The translations under genes and the position numbers were made by a program. Positions 55,058-64,000 of a DNA stretch of 64,000 bases are shown here, in pieces. Under the pieces are notes generated by a model that had not been told where the DNA came from, did no database searches, and saw only the letters and a list, made by a program, of their open reading frames with translations. The first letter of the stretch is position 1; every line of letters begins with the position of its first letter. Origin of the DNA: Pseudomonas sp. RIT288 (lineage in GTDB: Bacteria; Pseudomonadota; Gammaproteobacteria; Pseudomonadales; Pseudomonadaceae); NCBI RefSeq assembly GCF_000631985.1, contig NZ_JFYN01000013.1, forward strand, positions 62,001 to 126,000, written 5' to 3'.

Positions 55058-57313
55058 TCATTCCTTGACGCAATCGACGGTGTACTGCCGTCCATTGCCT
55101 TCGTCTTCATGTTGCAGTCCATGCACATCAGCGACAAAACCGGGGAAGCTGCTATCGAACGTGCGGGCAAACTTCAGGTAGTCGATGATCGAGCGGGTCG
55201 ACTCGGTGAAGCGCTCGCCGGGCATGATCAACGGAATTCCCGGTGGATACGGCACCAGCATCACCGCCGCAATCCGCCCCTCCAGCTCATCGATCGGCAC
55301 CGCCTCGACTTCGCCGCGCACCAGATGATCATAGGCATGGGCCGGCTTCATGGCGATTTCCGGCAGCACCGTGTACATGCGTTTCAAATGTTTGGCAGTG
55401 GCATTGCTGCGGTAACAGGCGTGCAGTTGATCGCACAGATCGCGCAGGCCCATGCCGCGATAGCGCGCGGTGTCTTGCTGCGCCACGCACGGCAGGCAGG
55501 TCGCGAGACTGACGTTGGCGTCGTAACTGCGTTTGAACTCCAGCAATTCGGTGAGCAGCGTGCTCCACTTGCCCTTGGTGATGCCCATCGAGAACAGCAC
55601 CAGGAACGAATACAGCCCGGTCTTCTCCACCACCAGCCCGCGCTCCCAAAGGAACTTGCTGACCACCGCCGCCGGAATGCCCTTCTCGCTCAGCGCCCCA
55701 CCGGCATTCAGCCCGGGCATGACCAGGGTCACTTTGATCGGGTCGAGCAGCACATAGTTGTCGCTGACTTCGCCGAAGCCATGCCAGTCGGCGTCCGGCT
55801 GCAGCAGCCAGTCGTCGGTCTGCACCCGGTCGATGCCTTCGACGCCGGGCGGCTGCCAGATCGAGAACCACCAGTCGTCCGCCGCAATGTGCTGGCGCAG
55901 ATTGGCCAGCGCCCGGCGAAAACTCAGCGCCTCATCGAAGGTTTCCTGCAACAGCGAACGCCCGGCCGGGCCTTCCATCATGGCCGAAGCCACATCCAGC
56001 GAGGCGATGATGCTGTACTGCGGCGAAGTCGAGATGTGCATCATGAACGCTTCGTTGAAACGGTCACGGTCCAGCTGCCGCGCGCCGCCGTCCTGCACAT
56101 GAATCATCGAGGCCTGGCTGAATGCGGCGAGCAGCTTGTGCGTGGAGTGAGTGGTGAACACCAGCGGGCTGTCTTCTGTGCGCGAGGTGGCCATGCCGTA
56201 GCGCCCGGCGAAGAACTCGTGAAACGCCGCATAGGCGTACCACGCCTCATCGAAATGCAACACTTCGACGCTGTTGCCCAGGCTCTGCTTGATCAGCTCG
56301 GCGTTGTAGCACAGGCCGTCGTAGGTTGAGTTGGTGACCACCGCCAGTTTGACTTTCGGTGCGCGGCCTTTGGTCAGCGGGCTGGCGTCGATCTTGGCCT
56401 GAATCGACTCGCGGGTGAATTCGCTCAGCGGAATCGGGCCGATGATCCCCAGCTCATTGCGCTCGGGGCACAGGTACAACGGGATCGCGCCGGTCATGAT
56501 GATCGCGTGCAACACCGACTTGTGGCAGTTGCGATCGACCAGCACCAGATCATCACGGCCGACCATCGAGTGCCAGACGATTTTGTTGGCAGTCGAGGTG
56601 CCATTGATCACGAAAAACGTGTGATCGGCGCCGAAGTTGCGCGCCGCGCGTTCTTCGGCCTCAGCCAGCGGGCCGGTGTGATCGAGCAGCGAACCAAGCT
56701 CCGGCACCGATACCGACAAATCCGAACGCAGGGTGTTTTCGCCAAAGAACTGGTGAAACGCCTGCCCGACCGGACTCTTGTGATAAGCCACGCCGCCGCC
56801 ATGCCCGGGGGTGTGCCAGGAATAGTTGGAATCAGCGGTGTGCTGCACCAGCGCCTTGAAGAACGGCGGCAGCAGGCCATCCAGATACTTGCGCGCGGCC
56901 CGTGCCACTTGCCGGGCCAGAAACGGCACGGTGTCTTCGAACAGGTAGAGAATGCCGCGCAACTGATTGAGTTCGGCCATGGCATCGGCCGGGGCGTTTT
57001 CCAGGGTGACCTGTTCGCCCAGCGCGAAGATCGGCAGATCCGGCGCCCGCACCCGCGCCAGACCGATCAGTTCGGCCATGTTCTGCAGCAGGTGCGAATG
57101 GGTGCTGGCGTCTTCGGCAGCGATCAACATGCACGCCAGACCATGATGGGTGGAGGCCACCAACCGCCCTTCGGTGTAGTCGATGGCCGAGACGATATTG
57201 AAACCTTCCTGCTCCAACTCCCGGGCGATGCCACGGATACGGTCACCGGCGACCGTGTCGGCCTTGATGTCGCGGTGGACGATCAACACCGGAAACTTCA
57301 AATCTTTGTACAT
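55058..57313 (-). CDS. ldcA: Lysine decarboxylase (Orn/Lys/Arg decarboxylase family)
   Basis: PLP enzyme of 751 aa, same length as P. aeruginosa LdcA, forming cadaverine from lysine. The N-terminal receiver-like wing domain covers residues 1-130. The PLP site is THSTHKLL with Lys393; HFDEAWYAY supplies the cofactor-contact Asp. Arginine or ornithine as substrate cannot be excluded by sequence alone. The ATG at 57313 (MYKDLKFPVL) was chosen as the family start. Gene order with dnaQ, rnhA, gloB and mltD is that seen around P. aeruginosa ldcA. Confidence 0.94.
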   Translation of the reverse strand: MYKDLKFPVLIVHRDIKADTVAGDRIRGIARELEQEGFNIVSAIDYTEGRLVASTHHGLACMLIAAEDASTHSHLLQNMAELIGLARVRAPDLPIFALGEQVTLENAPADAMAELNQLRGILYLFEDTVPFLARQVARAARKYLDGLLPPFFKALVQHTADSNYSWHTPGHGGGVAYHKSPVGQAFHQFFGENTLRSDLSVSVPELGSLLDHTGPLAEAEERAARNFGADHTFFVINGTSTANKIVWHSMVGRDDLVLVDRNCHKSVLHAIIMTGAIPLYLCPERNELGIIGPIPLSEFTRESIQAKIDASPLTKGRAPKVKLAVVTNSTYDGLCYNAELIKQSLGNSVEVLHFDEAWYAYAAFHEFFAGRYGMATSRTEDSPLVFTTHSTHKLLAAFSQASMIHVQDGGARQLDRDRFNEAFMMHISTSPQYSIIASLDVASAMMEGPAGRSLLQETFDEALSFRRALANLRQHIAADDWWFSIWQPPGVEGIDRVQTDDWLLQPDADWHGFGEVSDNYVLLDPIKVTLVMPGLNAGGALSEKGIPAAVVSKFLWERGLVVEKTGLYSFLVLFSMGITKGKWSTLLTELLEFKRSYDANVSLATCLPCVAQQDTARYRGMGLRDLCDQLHACYRSNATAKHLKRMYTVLPEIAMKPAHAYDHLVRGEVEAVPIDELEGRIAAVMLVPYPPGIPLIMPGERFTESTRSIIDYLKFARTFDSSFPGFVADVHGLQHEDEGNGRQYTVDCVKE

Positions 57314-57420
57314 GAGGCTCAGTGTCCCGAGGCGGCGGATCAAAGTCTGCCAATGCACTCAGGGTAGAGGGTTGCAGCGAAAGTGGCGAGGGTGGCCAGT
57401 TGGCTTCATTCAGCCAAAAG

Positions 57421-57526
57421 CAAAAGATCGTCCGAACGCGGCCCGAACCTGCGGCAGCTCCTACAGAGAAATGCGATCCCCTGTAGGAGCTGCCGAAGGT
57501 TCGGGCCGCGTTCGGACGATCTTTTG
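57421..57526. repeat. REP-type inverted repeat pair
   Basis: Arms with AAAAGATCGTCCGAACGCGG...GCAGCTCCTACAG and the complement lie between dnaQ and ldcA. It is the variant with the CGTCCGAACGCGGCCCGAAC segment also seen at 38495. Confidence 0.87.
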
Positions 57527-57546
57527 ATCGTTGATCTTTTGATCTT

Positions 57547-58305
57547 TCAGGCCTGCCCATCAGCCTCGGCAATCTGCGTCCACAACGCCGGCCCACCCGC
57601 CGACTTGGCAATGATCTCCAGCCGCGCCAAATGCGCCGCCAGTTCCTCTTCCGTCGCCCGAATGATCCGCGCAGGCTGACGATCCGCCGGCAGACGACGA
57701 ATCTCGGTAGCGGAGTTGTCTGCGCCCTCGCCCGTGCCATTGCCGTCGGAAGCGTTGCCGGCCAGCGACAGGCTGGTCTGGCCACCGGTCATGGTCAGGT
57801 AGACGTCGGCGAGAATCTCCGAGTCGAGCAAGGCGCCGTGCAGTTCACGACCGGAGTTGTCGACGCCATAACGTTTGCACAAGGCGTCGAGGCTGTTGCG
57901 CTGCCCCGGGTGACGTTCCCGGGCCATCATCAGGGTGTCGAGGATGGTGCAATGCTGCGTGATGTCCGCCCGATCGTGCTGGCCCATCAAGGCAAATTCG
58001 TTGTTGATGAAGCCAACGTCGAACGCCGCGTTATGGATGATCAGCTGCGCGCCGTTGATGAACTCGAAGAACTCGTCGGCGACTTCGGCGAAACGCGGTT
58101 TGCCGACGAGGAATTCGTTGGTGATGCCGTGAACGCCGATCGCGCCCTCGTCACTTTCGCGGTCCGGTTGCAGGTAAACGTGAAAGTGCCGGCCCGTCAG
58201 GCGCCGACCGATCAGTTCGACACAGCCGATTTCAATGATCCGGTGACCATCGGTCACCGGCATGCCGGTGGTTTCGGTATCGAGTACAACGGATCTGGTG
58301 GCCAT
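57547..58305 (-). CDS. dnaQ: DNA polymerase III epsilon subunit
   Basis: 3'-5' proofreading exonuclease of 252 aa. The ExoI motif DTETTG is at residues 9-14; the ExoII (HNAAFDVGFIN) and ExoIII (HGALLDSEILADVY) motifs complete the DEDDh active site. The C-terminal tail binds the polymerase subunit. It follows rnhA on the same strand with a REP repeat between. Confidence 0.97.
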   Translation of the reverse strand: MATRSVVLDTETTGMPVTDGHRIIEIGCVELIGRRLTGRHFHVYLQPDRESDEGAIGVHGITNEFLVGKPRFAEVADEFFEFINGAQLIIHNAAFDVGFINNEFALMGQHDRADITQHCTILDTLMMARERHPGQRNSLDALCKRYGVDNSGRELHGALLDSEILADVYLTMTGGQTSLSLAGNASDGNGTGEGADNSATEIRRLPADRQPARIIRATEEELAAHLARLEIIAKSAGGPALWTQIAEADGQA

Positions 58306-58391
58306 CAGTGTTCAATTCTCAACGGGATCAATCGTGCAAAAGCGGCGATGTTAACACGCTCGGTGGGGGTGTTTCAGTCAGACCGTGTCGC

Positions 58392-58464
58392 CCCATTCGC
58401 GAGCAGGCTCGCTCCCACAGGGGAAGCGCATTCCAATGTGGGAGCGAGCCTGCTCGCGAATGGG
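58392..58464. repeat. REP-type inverted repeat pair (GCGAGCCTGCTCGCGA family)
   Basis: Near-perfect arms CCCATTCGCGAGCAGGCTCG and complement, 16 bp apart, lie between rnhA and dnaQ. Confidence 0.88.
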
Positions 58465-58489
58465 CCGTACCACAGTGCAGCGCCGTTAA

Positions 58490-58951
58490 TCAGCTCTGCT
58501 TGTACCCGCGAACCTCATCCACCCCACGGTTGGCCAATTGGTCAGCCCGCTCGTTACCGTGATGACCAATGTGCCCGCGCACCCATTTCCAGGTGACCTT
58601 GTGGCGGTTGACCTGCTCATCCAGCTCTTTCCACAGGTCAGCGTTTTTCACCGGTTCTTTCGCCGCCGTCTTCCAGCCACGTTTTTTCCAGTTGGCCATC
58701 CACTCGTTGATGCCCTTCATCACGTATTGCGAGTCGGTCACCAGCAGCACTTCGCACGGGCGCTTCAAGGCTTCGAGGCCACGGATGGCGCCGAGCAGTT
58801 CCATCCGGTTGTTGGTGGTGTTGGCTTCGCCGCCCCACAGTTCCTTTTCGACGCCCTTGCACACCAGCAAGGCGCCCCAGCCGCCCGGGCCAGGGTTGCC
58901 CTTGCAGGCGCCGTCGGTGAACAGTTCTACGCTATCGACGCTTTCGCTCAT
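58490..58951 (-). CDS. rnhA: Ribonuclease HI
   Basis: Enzyme of 153 aa that cuts the RNA strand of RNA-DNA hybrids. Catalytic Asp13 (FTDGACKGNPGPGG), Glu51 (NNRMELLGAI), Asp73 (VTDSQYV) and the Asp of GNERADQLAN are in place. Confidence 0.97.
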   Translation of the reverse strand: MSESVDSVELFTDGACKGNPGPGGWGALLVCKGVEKELWGGEANTTNNRMELLGAIRGLEALKRPCEVLLVTDSQYVMKGINEWMANWKKRGWKTAAKEPVKNADLWKELDEQVNRHKVTWKWVRGHIGHHGNERADQLANRGVDEVRGYKQS

Positions 58952-59042
58952 GCCACTCTATCCAGAAAAATGCCTGGCCCCGTCAATCGCGGATCGACGA
59001 TGGCCGAGGCCGGAGCAAGTCCGGCCACTATAAAAAGAAGGG

Positions 59043-59801
59043 TTACGGTTCGATACGACGGCGGTTGACCTTGGCCATCGGCAGCGGAATCAGCTTGCCC
59101 ATCGGCTCGCGGCGTTCCTGACGCACCGGACGCAGGCCAACCACGATCTTGCGCGCGACCAATAAATAGAAGCCACCGCCCGACAGTTGCCAGTCGCCGG
59201 CCTTGCGTTCCCAGCCGGCCAGTCGGGCCTGCCACTTGGGCGACGCGAGCGGCGGACGATAGCACCCGAAGCGGCGTTTCTCCAGCGCAAACCCCAGCAG
59301 ATTGAGCCAGTCGGCGACTCGCGATGGCGAGATGCAGCGCGCCTGACGCAAGGCGTCGTGAGCGAATACGTGGCGCAAACCCCAAGTGCTCCAGGGGTTG
59401 ATGCCGATGATCAGCAGATGCCCGCCGGGGCGTACGCTGCTCGCCGCTTCGCGCAGCAAACCGTGGGGTGACAGGCAGAAATCCAGACCGTGCTGCAACA
59501 CCACCACGTCGGCGGCGTGCTCGCTCAACGGCCAGGCCTGTTCCTCGCAGACGATCTCGACACCCGGCAATGGCGCGCCGAGCCGCACGTTGCGCTGCAC
59601 CTGCGGCGCCGACGGCGGGGTCTGGGCCGACGGCCCGTAATGCACCAGATAGCCGCCGAAGAACCGCCCCAACTCGTCTTCGAGCATGCGCCGTTCTTCA
59701 TCCAGCAGAAATTGCCCGAGCGGGCCGGCCAGCCATTCACGGGCCGCGCCGATCAACGCCAGCCAGTCGGGATCGGCCTGAGCGAACGCTTTATCGGTCA
59801 T
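59043..59801 (-). CDS. SAM-dependent methyltransferase, class I
   Basis: Protein of 252 aa. A methyltransferase-11-like core covers residues about 65-165 (DVVVLQHGLDF and GGHLLIIGINPWS). The SAM-binding motif I is weak, so the acceptor and even the activity are uncertain. The ATG at 59801 has GGAGA six bases ahead; an upstream TTG is less likely. It is divergent from gloB, with which it is conserved in pseudomonads. Confidence 0.88.
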   Translation of the reverse strand: MTDKAFAQADPDWLALIGAAREWLAGPLGQFLLDEERRMLEDELGRFFGGYLVHYGPSAQTPPSAPQVQRNVRLGAPLPGVEIVCEEQAWPLSEHAADVVVLQHGLDFCLSPHGLLREAASSVRPGGHLLIIGINPWSTWGLRHVFAHDALRQARCISPSRVADWLNLLGFALEKRRFGCYRPPLASPKWQARLAGWERKAGDWQLSGGGFYLLVARKIVVGLRPVRQERREPMGKLIPLPMAKVNRRRIEP

Positions 59802-59867
59802 GTCATTCTCCAACGCCGCTAGAAGCTCTAAGATGCGCCAATGTTTTCCGCTTGGCGAATTCCGACG

Positions 59868-60635
59868 ATGATACAGATCAGTGCCCTGCCCGCGTTCACC
59901 GACAACTACATCTGGTTGTTACAGGATCACCGCAACCAGCAATGCGCGGTGGTTGACCCGGGCGATGCCGCGCCGGTGCAGGCCTGGCTGGCCGCACACC
60001 CGGGCTGGGTGCTGAGCGACATTCTGATCACCCATCACCATCACGATCACGTCGGCGGCGTCGAACGCCTGAAAGCCGCGAGTGGCGCCACAGTCTACGG
60101 CCCGGCCAGCGAAAACATTCCGGGGCGCGACGTGGCGCTCAAGGACAACGACAAGGTCAGCGTGCTCGGCTGGGATTTCGCTGTCTATGCGGTGCCCGGT
60201 CACACCCTCGGCCACATCGCCTATTACCACCACGGCCTGCTGTTTTGCGGCGACACCCTGTTCGCCGCCGGTTGCGGACGCCTGTTCGAAGGCACGCCGG
60301 AGCAGATGCACCACTCGCTCAGCCGTCTCGCCGCCTTGCCCGAGGATACGCTGGTGTATTGCACCCATGAATACACCCTGAGCAATCTGAAGTTTGCTGC
60401 GGCAGTCGAACCAACCAACCCGGACATTGCCGCCCGTCTGGAAAAAGTCACCCGGCAACGGGAAAAAGGCGTGATGACCCTGCCCTCGACCCTGGCCCTG
60501 GAAAAGCTCACAAATCCGTTTTTGCGCACCGCTGAAACATTAGTTACACAAAAAGTGGACGAACGGGCAGGCGCTCAAAACCGGGCGCCGAGTGAGGTTT
60601 TTGCGGCTCTGCGGGCATGGAAAGATACGTTCTAA
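59868..60635 (+). CDS. gloB: Hydroxyacylglutathione hydrolase (glyoxalase II)
   Basis: Metallo-beta-lactamase-fold enzyme of 255 aa that hydrolyses S-lactoylglutathione to lactate. The metal motif THHHHDHVGG is at residues 55-64; further ligands lie in PGHTLGH, FCGDTLFAAGCG and CTHEYTLSN. The ATG at 59868 matches the family N-terminus (MIQISALPAFTDNYIW). Confidence 0.96.
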   Translation: MIQISALPAFTDNYIWLLQDHRNQQCAVVDPGDAAPVQAWLAAHPGWVLSDILITHHHHDHVGGVERLKAASGATVYGPASENIPGRDVALKDNDKVSVLGWDFAVYAVPGHTLGHIAYYHHGLLFCGDTLFAAGCGRLFEGTPEQMHHSLSRLAALPEDTLVYCTHEYTLSNLKFAAAVEPTNPDIAARLEKVTRQREKGVMTLPSTLALEKLTNPFLRTAETLVTQKVDERAGAQNRAPSEVFAALRAWKDTF

Positions 60636-60734
60636 GTGACTCACCAGCGGGTACAAAAATTCTGAATGGTTGACCGCAGGGGGTGCGCTTTCTAGAATCG
60701 CCCGACATTTTTGCCCGGAACTTACTTCCAGCCA

Positions 60735-62201
60735 ATGTCGTCATCCATACGTAAGTCCGTCAATTCAGACACGCTGACCCGCCTGGCTCAAGCCATCGCG
60801 GTGGCTGTGTCCGCCACCTTGGCGGGCTGTTCCAGCCATGCTCCGCAGCCTGAAGCGAGCCATACGCCGAACATTGCTGCGCGAGCCAAGCAGAAGCCTA
60901 TCTGGCTCAGCGAAAAGCCCAGCCCGCAGGTGCCTCAGGACATCTGGGAACGCATGCGCGGTGGTTTCCAGCTGCAGGACGGCCTGGGTGTGAACCCGCG
61001 CATCGAGCAACAGCGGCTGTGGTTTGCCAGCAACCCGTCCTTTCTGGAGAACGCCGGTGAACGCGGCAGTCTCTACATTCATTACATCGTCGAGCGTCTC
61101 GAAGAGCGCAACATGCCGCTGGAGCTGGCCCTGCTGCCAGTGATCGAGAGCGCCTACAACCCGATGGCCTATTCCCGGGCCGACGCTTCGGGTCTGTGGC
61201 AATTCATTCCGTCCACCGGTCGTTACTACAACCTGCGCCAGACCCGCTTCTATGATGGCCGTCGCGATATTACCGCCTCGACCACCGCCGCGATGGACTA
61301 CCTGACTCGTCTGCACGACATGTTCAACGGTGACTGGCTGCTGGCCCTGGCGGCCTATAACGCCGGTGAAGGCACGGTCAGCCGCGCCATCGAGCGTAAC
61401 GAGAAGCTCGGTCTGCCGACCGACTACTGGAACCTTTCGTCGTTGCCGGCGGAAACCCAGGCTTACGTGCCGAAACTGCTAGCCCTGTCGCAAGTGGTGC
61501 TGGCCCCGGAAGCCTACGGGGTGAACCTCAACCCGATCGCCAACGAGCCGTATTTCCAGGTCGTCGAAATCAACCAGCGCATGGACCTGTCCAAGGTTGC
61601 GGCGGTGGCCAACATCGACGAAGACGAACTGTTCCAGCTCAACCCGGCCTTCAAGCAGCGCACCACCATCGACGGCCCCCAGCACCTGCTGGTGCCGACC
61701 TCCAAAGCGCAACTGCTGACCGCCAGCCTGCAGACCATGCGGCCTGAAGAGCTGATCAGCCCGCGCTCGCTGAAGCCGGTGTTCGACGGTGCTGATCCGA
61801 CCGAGGTGGCGAAGCTCAAGCGCGCTTACCGGGTCAAACGCGGCGACAATCTCGGTTCCATCGCCAAGGCCAACAAGGTCGAAGTCAAGGATCTGCAGCG
61901 CTGGAACAAGCTGACCGGCAAGAACCTCAAGGTCGGCCAGACTCTGGTGATGCAAGACACCACCAAGCGCGCCCCGGCTCGCAGCAGTGGCCGGGTCAAC
62001 ACGGTGATTGCCGCCAACAGCAAGACCAAAGGCAAGACCGACAGCCAGCAGCAGACCCAGTACAAGGTCAAACGCGGCGACACCCTGTACGTGGTGGCCA
62101 AGCGTTTCAACGTCGAGATGCAGCATCTCAAGCGCTGGAACCCGGGTGCGGGCAAGGCCCTCAAGCCTGGGCAGATGCTCACGGTTTACCAGCCGCACTG
62201 A
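60735..62201 (+). CDS. mltD: Membrane-bound lytic murein transglycosylase D
   Basis: Lipoprotein of 488 aa (LAGC, Cys32). The SLT domain carries catalytic Glu138 in LLPVIESAYNP, followed by SGLWQFIPSTGRYY and ALAAYNAGEGTVSRAI. Two C-terminal LysM repeats (YRVKRGDNLGSIAK and YKVKRGDTLYVVAK, residues about 375-485) bind peptidoglycan. It cleaves glycan strands to 1,6-anhydro products. The ATG at 60735 was chosen over an upstream TTG. Confidence 0.96.
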   Translation: MSSSIRKSVNSDTLTRLAQAIAVAVSATLAGCSSHAPQPEASHTPNIAARAKQKPIWLSEKPSPQVPQDIWERMRGGFQLQDGLGVNPRIEQQRLWFASNPSFLENAGERGSLYIHYIVERLEERNMPLELALLPVIESAYNPMAYSRADASGLWQFIPSTGRYYNLRQTRFYDGRRDITASTTAAMDYLTRLHDMFNGDWLLALAAYNAGEGTVSRAIERNEKLGLPTDYWNLSSLPAETQAYVPKLLALSQVVLAPEAYGVNLNPIANEPYFQVVEINQRMDLSKVAAVANIDEDELFQLNPAFKQRTTIDGPQHLLVPTSKAQLLTASLQTMRPEELISPRSLKPVFDGADPTEVAKLKRAYRVKRGDNLGSIAKANKVEVKDLQRWNKLTGKNLKVGQTLVMQDTTKRAPARSSGRVNTVIAANSKTKGKTDSQQQTQYKVKRGDTLYVVAKRFNVEMQHLKRWNPGAGKALKPGQMLTVYQPH

Positions 62202-62210
62202 GTTGAAATC

Positions 62211-62282
62211 AAAAGATCGCAGCCTTCGGCAGCTCCTACAGAGATCAATGTAGGAGCTGCCGAAGGCTGCGATCTTTTTTTT
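62211..62282 (+). terminator. REP-type hairpin acting as terminator of mltD
   Basis: Perfect arms of 30 bp (62211-62240 and 62249-62278) of the GTAGGAGCTGCCG family are followed by a run of T. A long hairpin with a T-tract right after the mltD stop makes termination likely. Confidence 0.85.
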
Positions 62283-62377
62283 GCATTAACACAGCATTAA
62301 CCCGCGATCTTTTTCCTGTCCAGACAAGCTGTTACTGTACGGCCCACAAAGCCCAAGCCGCCTGGATCGGATCTGAC

Positions 62378-64000
62378 TTGAAGCGTCCCCTCCTCCTGTT
62401 CCTGATCAGCCTGGCCTTGAGCTCACCCGCAAGCGCGACGATTACCGAGAGTCACGGTTATGCGCAGTTCGGCACGCTCAAGTACCCGGCCAGATTTACC
62501 CACTTCGACTGGGTCAACCCGCAAGCGCCCAAGGGCGGTACGTTGCGGGTGATGGCGTTCGGCACCTTCGATACGGTCAATCCATACACGTTCAAGGGCA
62601 CCAGCCCGGTCACTACCGCAAATTTCCTGCAGTACGGCATCAACGAGCTGAACGAGCCGCTGATGGTCGGCACCGGCCAGTATTCGCCGTCCGGTGACGA
62701 ACCGGCGTCCAGCTATGGCCTGATCGCGCAATCGGTGGAGTACAGCGAAGATCGCAGCTGGGTGGTGTTCAATCTGCGCCCGGAAGCGCGCTTTCACGAT
62801 GGCACACAGATCACCGCCTACGACGTCGCCTTCTCCTACCGAACACTCCTCAAGGACGGCCATCCGCTGTACCGCACCGCGCTGCAGGAAGTGTCGCGGG
62901 TCGACATCCTCAACCCGCAGCGCATCCGTTTCGTGATGAAACGCTCGGGCAATCCGTTGCTGATTCTGCGCCTCGGTGAATTGCCGGTGCTGCCGCAGCA
63001 TTACTGGAAGGATCGCGACTTCAAGGCCACCACCTTCGAGCCACCGCTGGGCAGTGGCCCATACCGCATCACGTCGGTGACGCCAGGGCGACAGCTGATT
63101 TTCGAACGGGTCAAGGACTACTGGGGCAAGGACCTTCCGGTCAATCGCGGCAAGTACAACTTCGATCGCATGGAAGTCGAGTTCTACCGTGACAGCGACG
63201 TGGCCTTCGAAGCCTTCAAGGCCGGCGAATTCGACATCTACATCGAGCACCAGGCAAAGAACTGGGCCAACGGCTACAACTTCCCGGCGGTGCGCCGTGG
63301 CGAAGTGATCAAGGCGCAGATCCCGCACCAGATCCCGACCCAGAGCCAGGGCCTGTTCATGAACACCCGGCGCGCGACCTTCAGCGACGTCAAGGTGCGC
63401 GAAGCGCTGGGCCTGATGTTCGACTTCGAGTGGACCAACCGCGCGCTGTTCAGCGACGCCTACCAGCGCACCACGAGCTACTACCCCAACAGTGAATTCA
63501 GCGCCAGCGGCCTGCCGGTCGGACATGAATGGCTGATGCTCAAGCCGTATAAAGATCAGTTACCCGCGAAGCTGTTCACCGAGCCGTTCAGCCTGCCGCA
63601 GACCGACGGCCGTGGCATCCCTCGGGAAACCATGCGCAAGGCTCTGGCGCTGCTCGCCGAAGCCGGCTGGAAGCTCAACGGCCAGCGCCTGCAAAACGCC
63701 AAAGGCCAGCCGCTGGGTTTCGAGCTGCTGCTGGTCAATCCGAACCTGGAACGGATCCTCCAGCCGTACATCGAGAACCTCAACAGCATCGGCATCGACG
63801 CGCGCCTGCGCACAGTGGATCGCGCCCAGTACAAGCAGCGTCTGGACCAGTTCGATTTCGACATGATCCTGATGACCCTCAACCAGACCCTCAGCCCGGG
63901 TCTGGAGCAATGGCAGTATTTCCATTCCAGTCAGGTCGGGGTCAAGGGCAGCAAGAATTACGCCGGCATCGCCAACCCGGTGGTCGATCACCTGCTCGAA
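62378..64000 (+). CDS. Family 5 extracellular solute-binding protein (peptide ABC transporter), partial
   Basis: 541 codons are present; the gene runs off the right edge. The likely start is TTG at 62378, preceded by GGATCGGATC, which begins a signal peptide (KRPLLLFLISLALSSPASA). The SBP_bac_5 signature region (WVVFNLRPEARFHDGTQITAYDVAFSY) follows. It resembles YejA-type proteins and the NppA proteins next to mltD in P. aeruginosa, which take up peptidyl nucleosides and microcin-C-like peptides. The permease and ATPase genes would lie to the right. Confidence 0.9.
   Translation, partial: MKRPLLLFLISLALSSPASATITESHGYAQFGTLKYPARFTHFDWVNPQAPKGGTLRVMAFGTFDTVNPYTFKGTSPVTTANFLQYGINELNEPLMVGTGQYSPSGDEPASSYGLIAQSVEYSEDRSWVVFNLRPEARFHDGTQITAYDVAFSYRTLLKDGHPLYRTALQEVSRVDILNPQRIRFVMKRSGNPLLILRLGELPVLPQHYWKDRDFKATTFEPPLGSGPYRITSVTPGRQLIFERVKDYWGKDLPVNRGKYNFDRMEVEFYRDSDVAFEAFKAGEFDIYIEHQAKNWANGYNFPAVRRGEVIKAQIPHQIPTQSQGLFMNTRRATFSDVKVREALGLMFDFEWTNRALFSDAYQRTTSYYPNSEFSASGLPVGHEWLMLKPYKDQLPAKLFTEPFSLPQTDGRGIPRETMRKALALLAEAGWKLNGQRLQNAKGQPLGFELLLVNPNLERILQPYIENLNSIGIDARLRTVDRAQYKQRLDQFDFDMILMTLNQTLSPGLEQWQYFHSSQVGVKGSKNYAGIANPVVDHLLE

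Overview
The window is chromosomal DNA of a fluorescent Pseudomonas (P. fluorescens group). The evidence is GC-rich coding throughout, housekeeping gene orders known from Pseudomonas (nadK-phosphoesterase-glpG-pepN; ldcA-dnaQ-rnhA-methyltransferase-gloB-mltD), and two families of short palindromic repeats typical of this group (GTAGGAGCTGCCG... and GGGAGCGAGCCTGCTCGCGA...).

Positions 1-29556 (minus strand) hold a cyclic-lipopeptide synthetase cluster of three large NRPS genes: NRPS1 (two modules, lipo-initiation starter C domain), NRPS2 (four modules) and NRPS3 (three complete modules plus the first residues of a fourth, running off the left edge). Reading the adenylation pockets by eye gives Leu - acidic (Glu/Asp) - Thr - Leu - Leu - Ser - Leu - Gln - Leu - (further residues outside the window). 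The distribution of dual condensation/epimerisation and LCL condensation domains predicts D configuration at residues 1-6 and 8 and L at 7 and 9. This matches the amphisin/tensin group of 11-residue lipopeptides. A divergent LuxR-type regulator (30048) and a NodT-type outer-membrane efflux lipoprotein (30927) flank the cluster, as in other Pseudomonas lipopeptide loci.

Positions 32490-43251 are mixed accessory and physiological genes: a SCO1/PCu(A)C copper-delivery pair, an unknown membrane protein divergent from a small membrane protein/XRE-regulator pair with operator-like palindromes, an orphan NMT1-type binding protein, an LTA-synthase-like membrane sulfatase, a ZnuD-like TonB receptor with a Zur-box-like palindrome upstream, and catalase-peroxidase katG.

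Positions 43384-49900 are a compact minus-strand group: nadK, a metallophosphoesterase, glpG, a DUF1315 protein, a DUF2797 zinc protein and pepN, with several start/stop overlaps. Positions 50016-55043 carry a DUF1853 protein, an ArsB-type pump, an FMN reductase, a small unknown protein, a LysR regulator and a GNAT acetyltransferase. Positions 55058-64000 carry lysine decarboxylase, dnaQ, rnhA, a methyltransferase, gloB, mltD and the 5' part of a family-5 peptide-binding protein. No tRNA, rRNA, CRISPR array or insertion sequence was seen.
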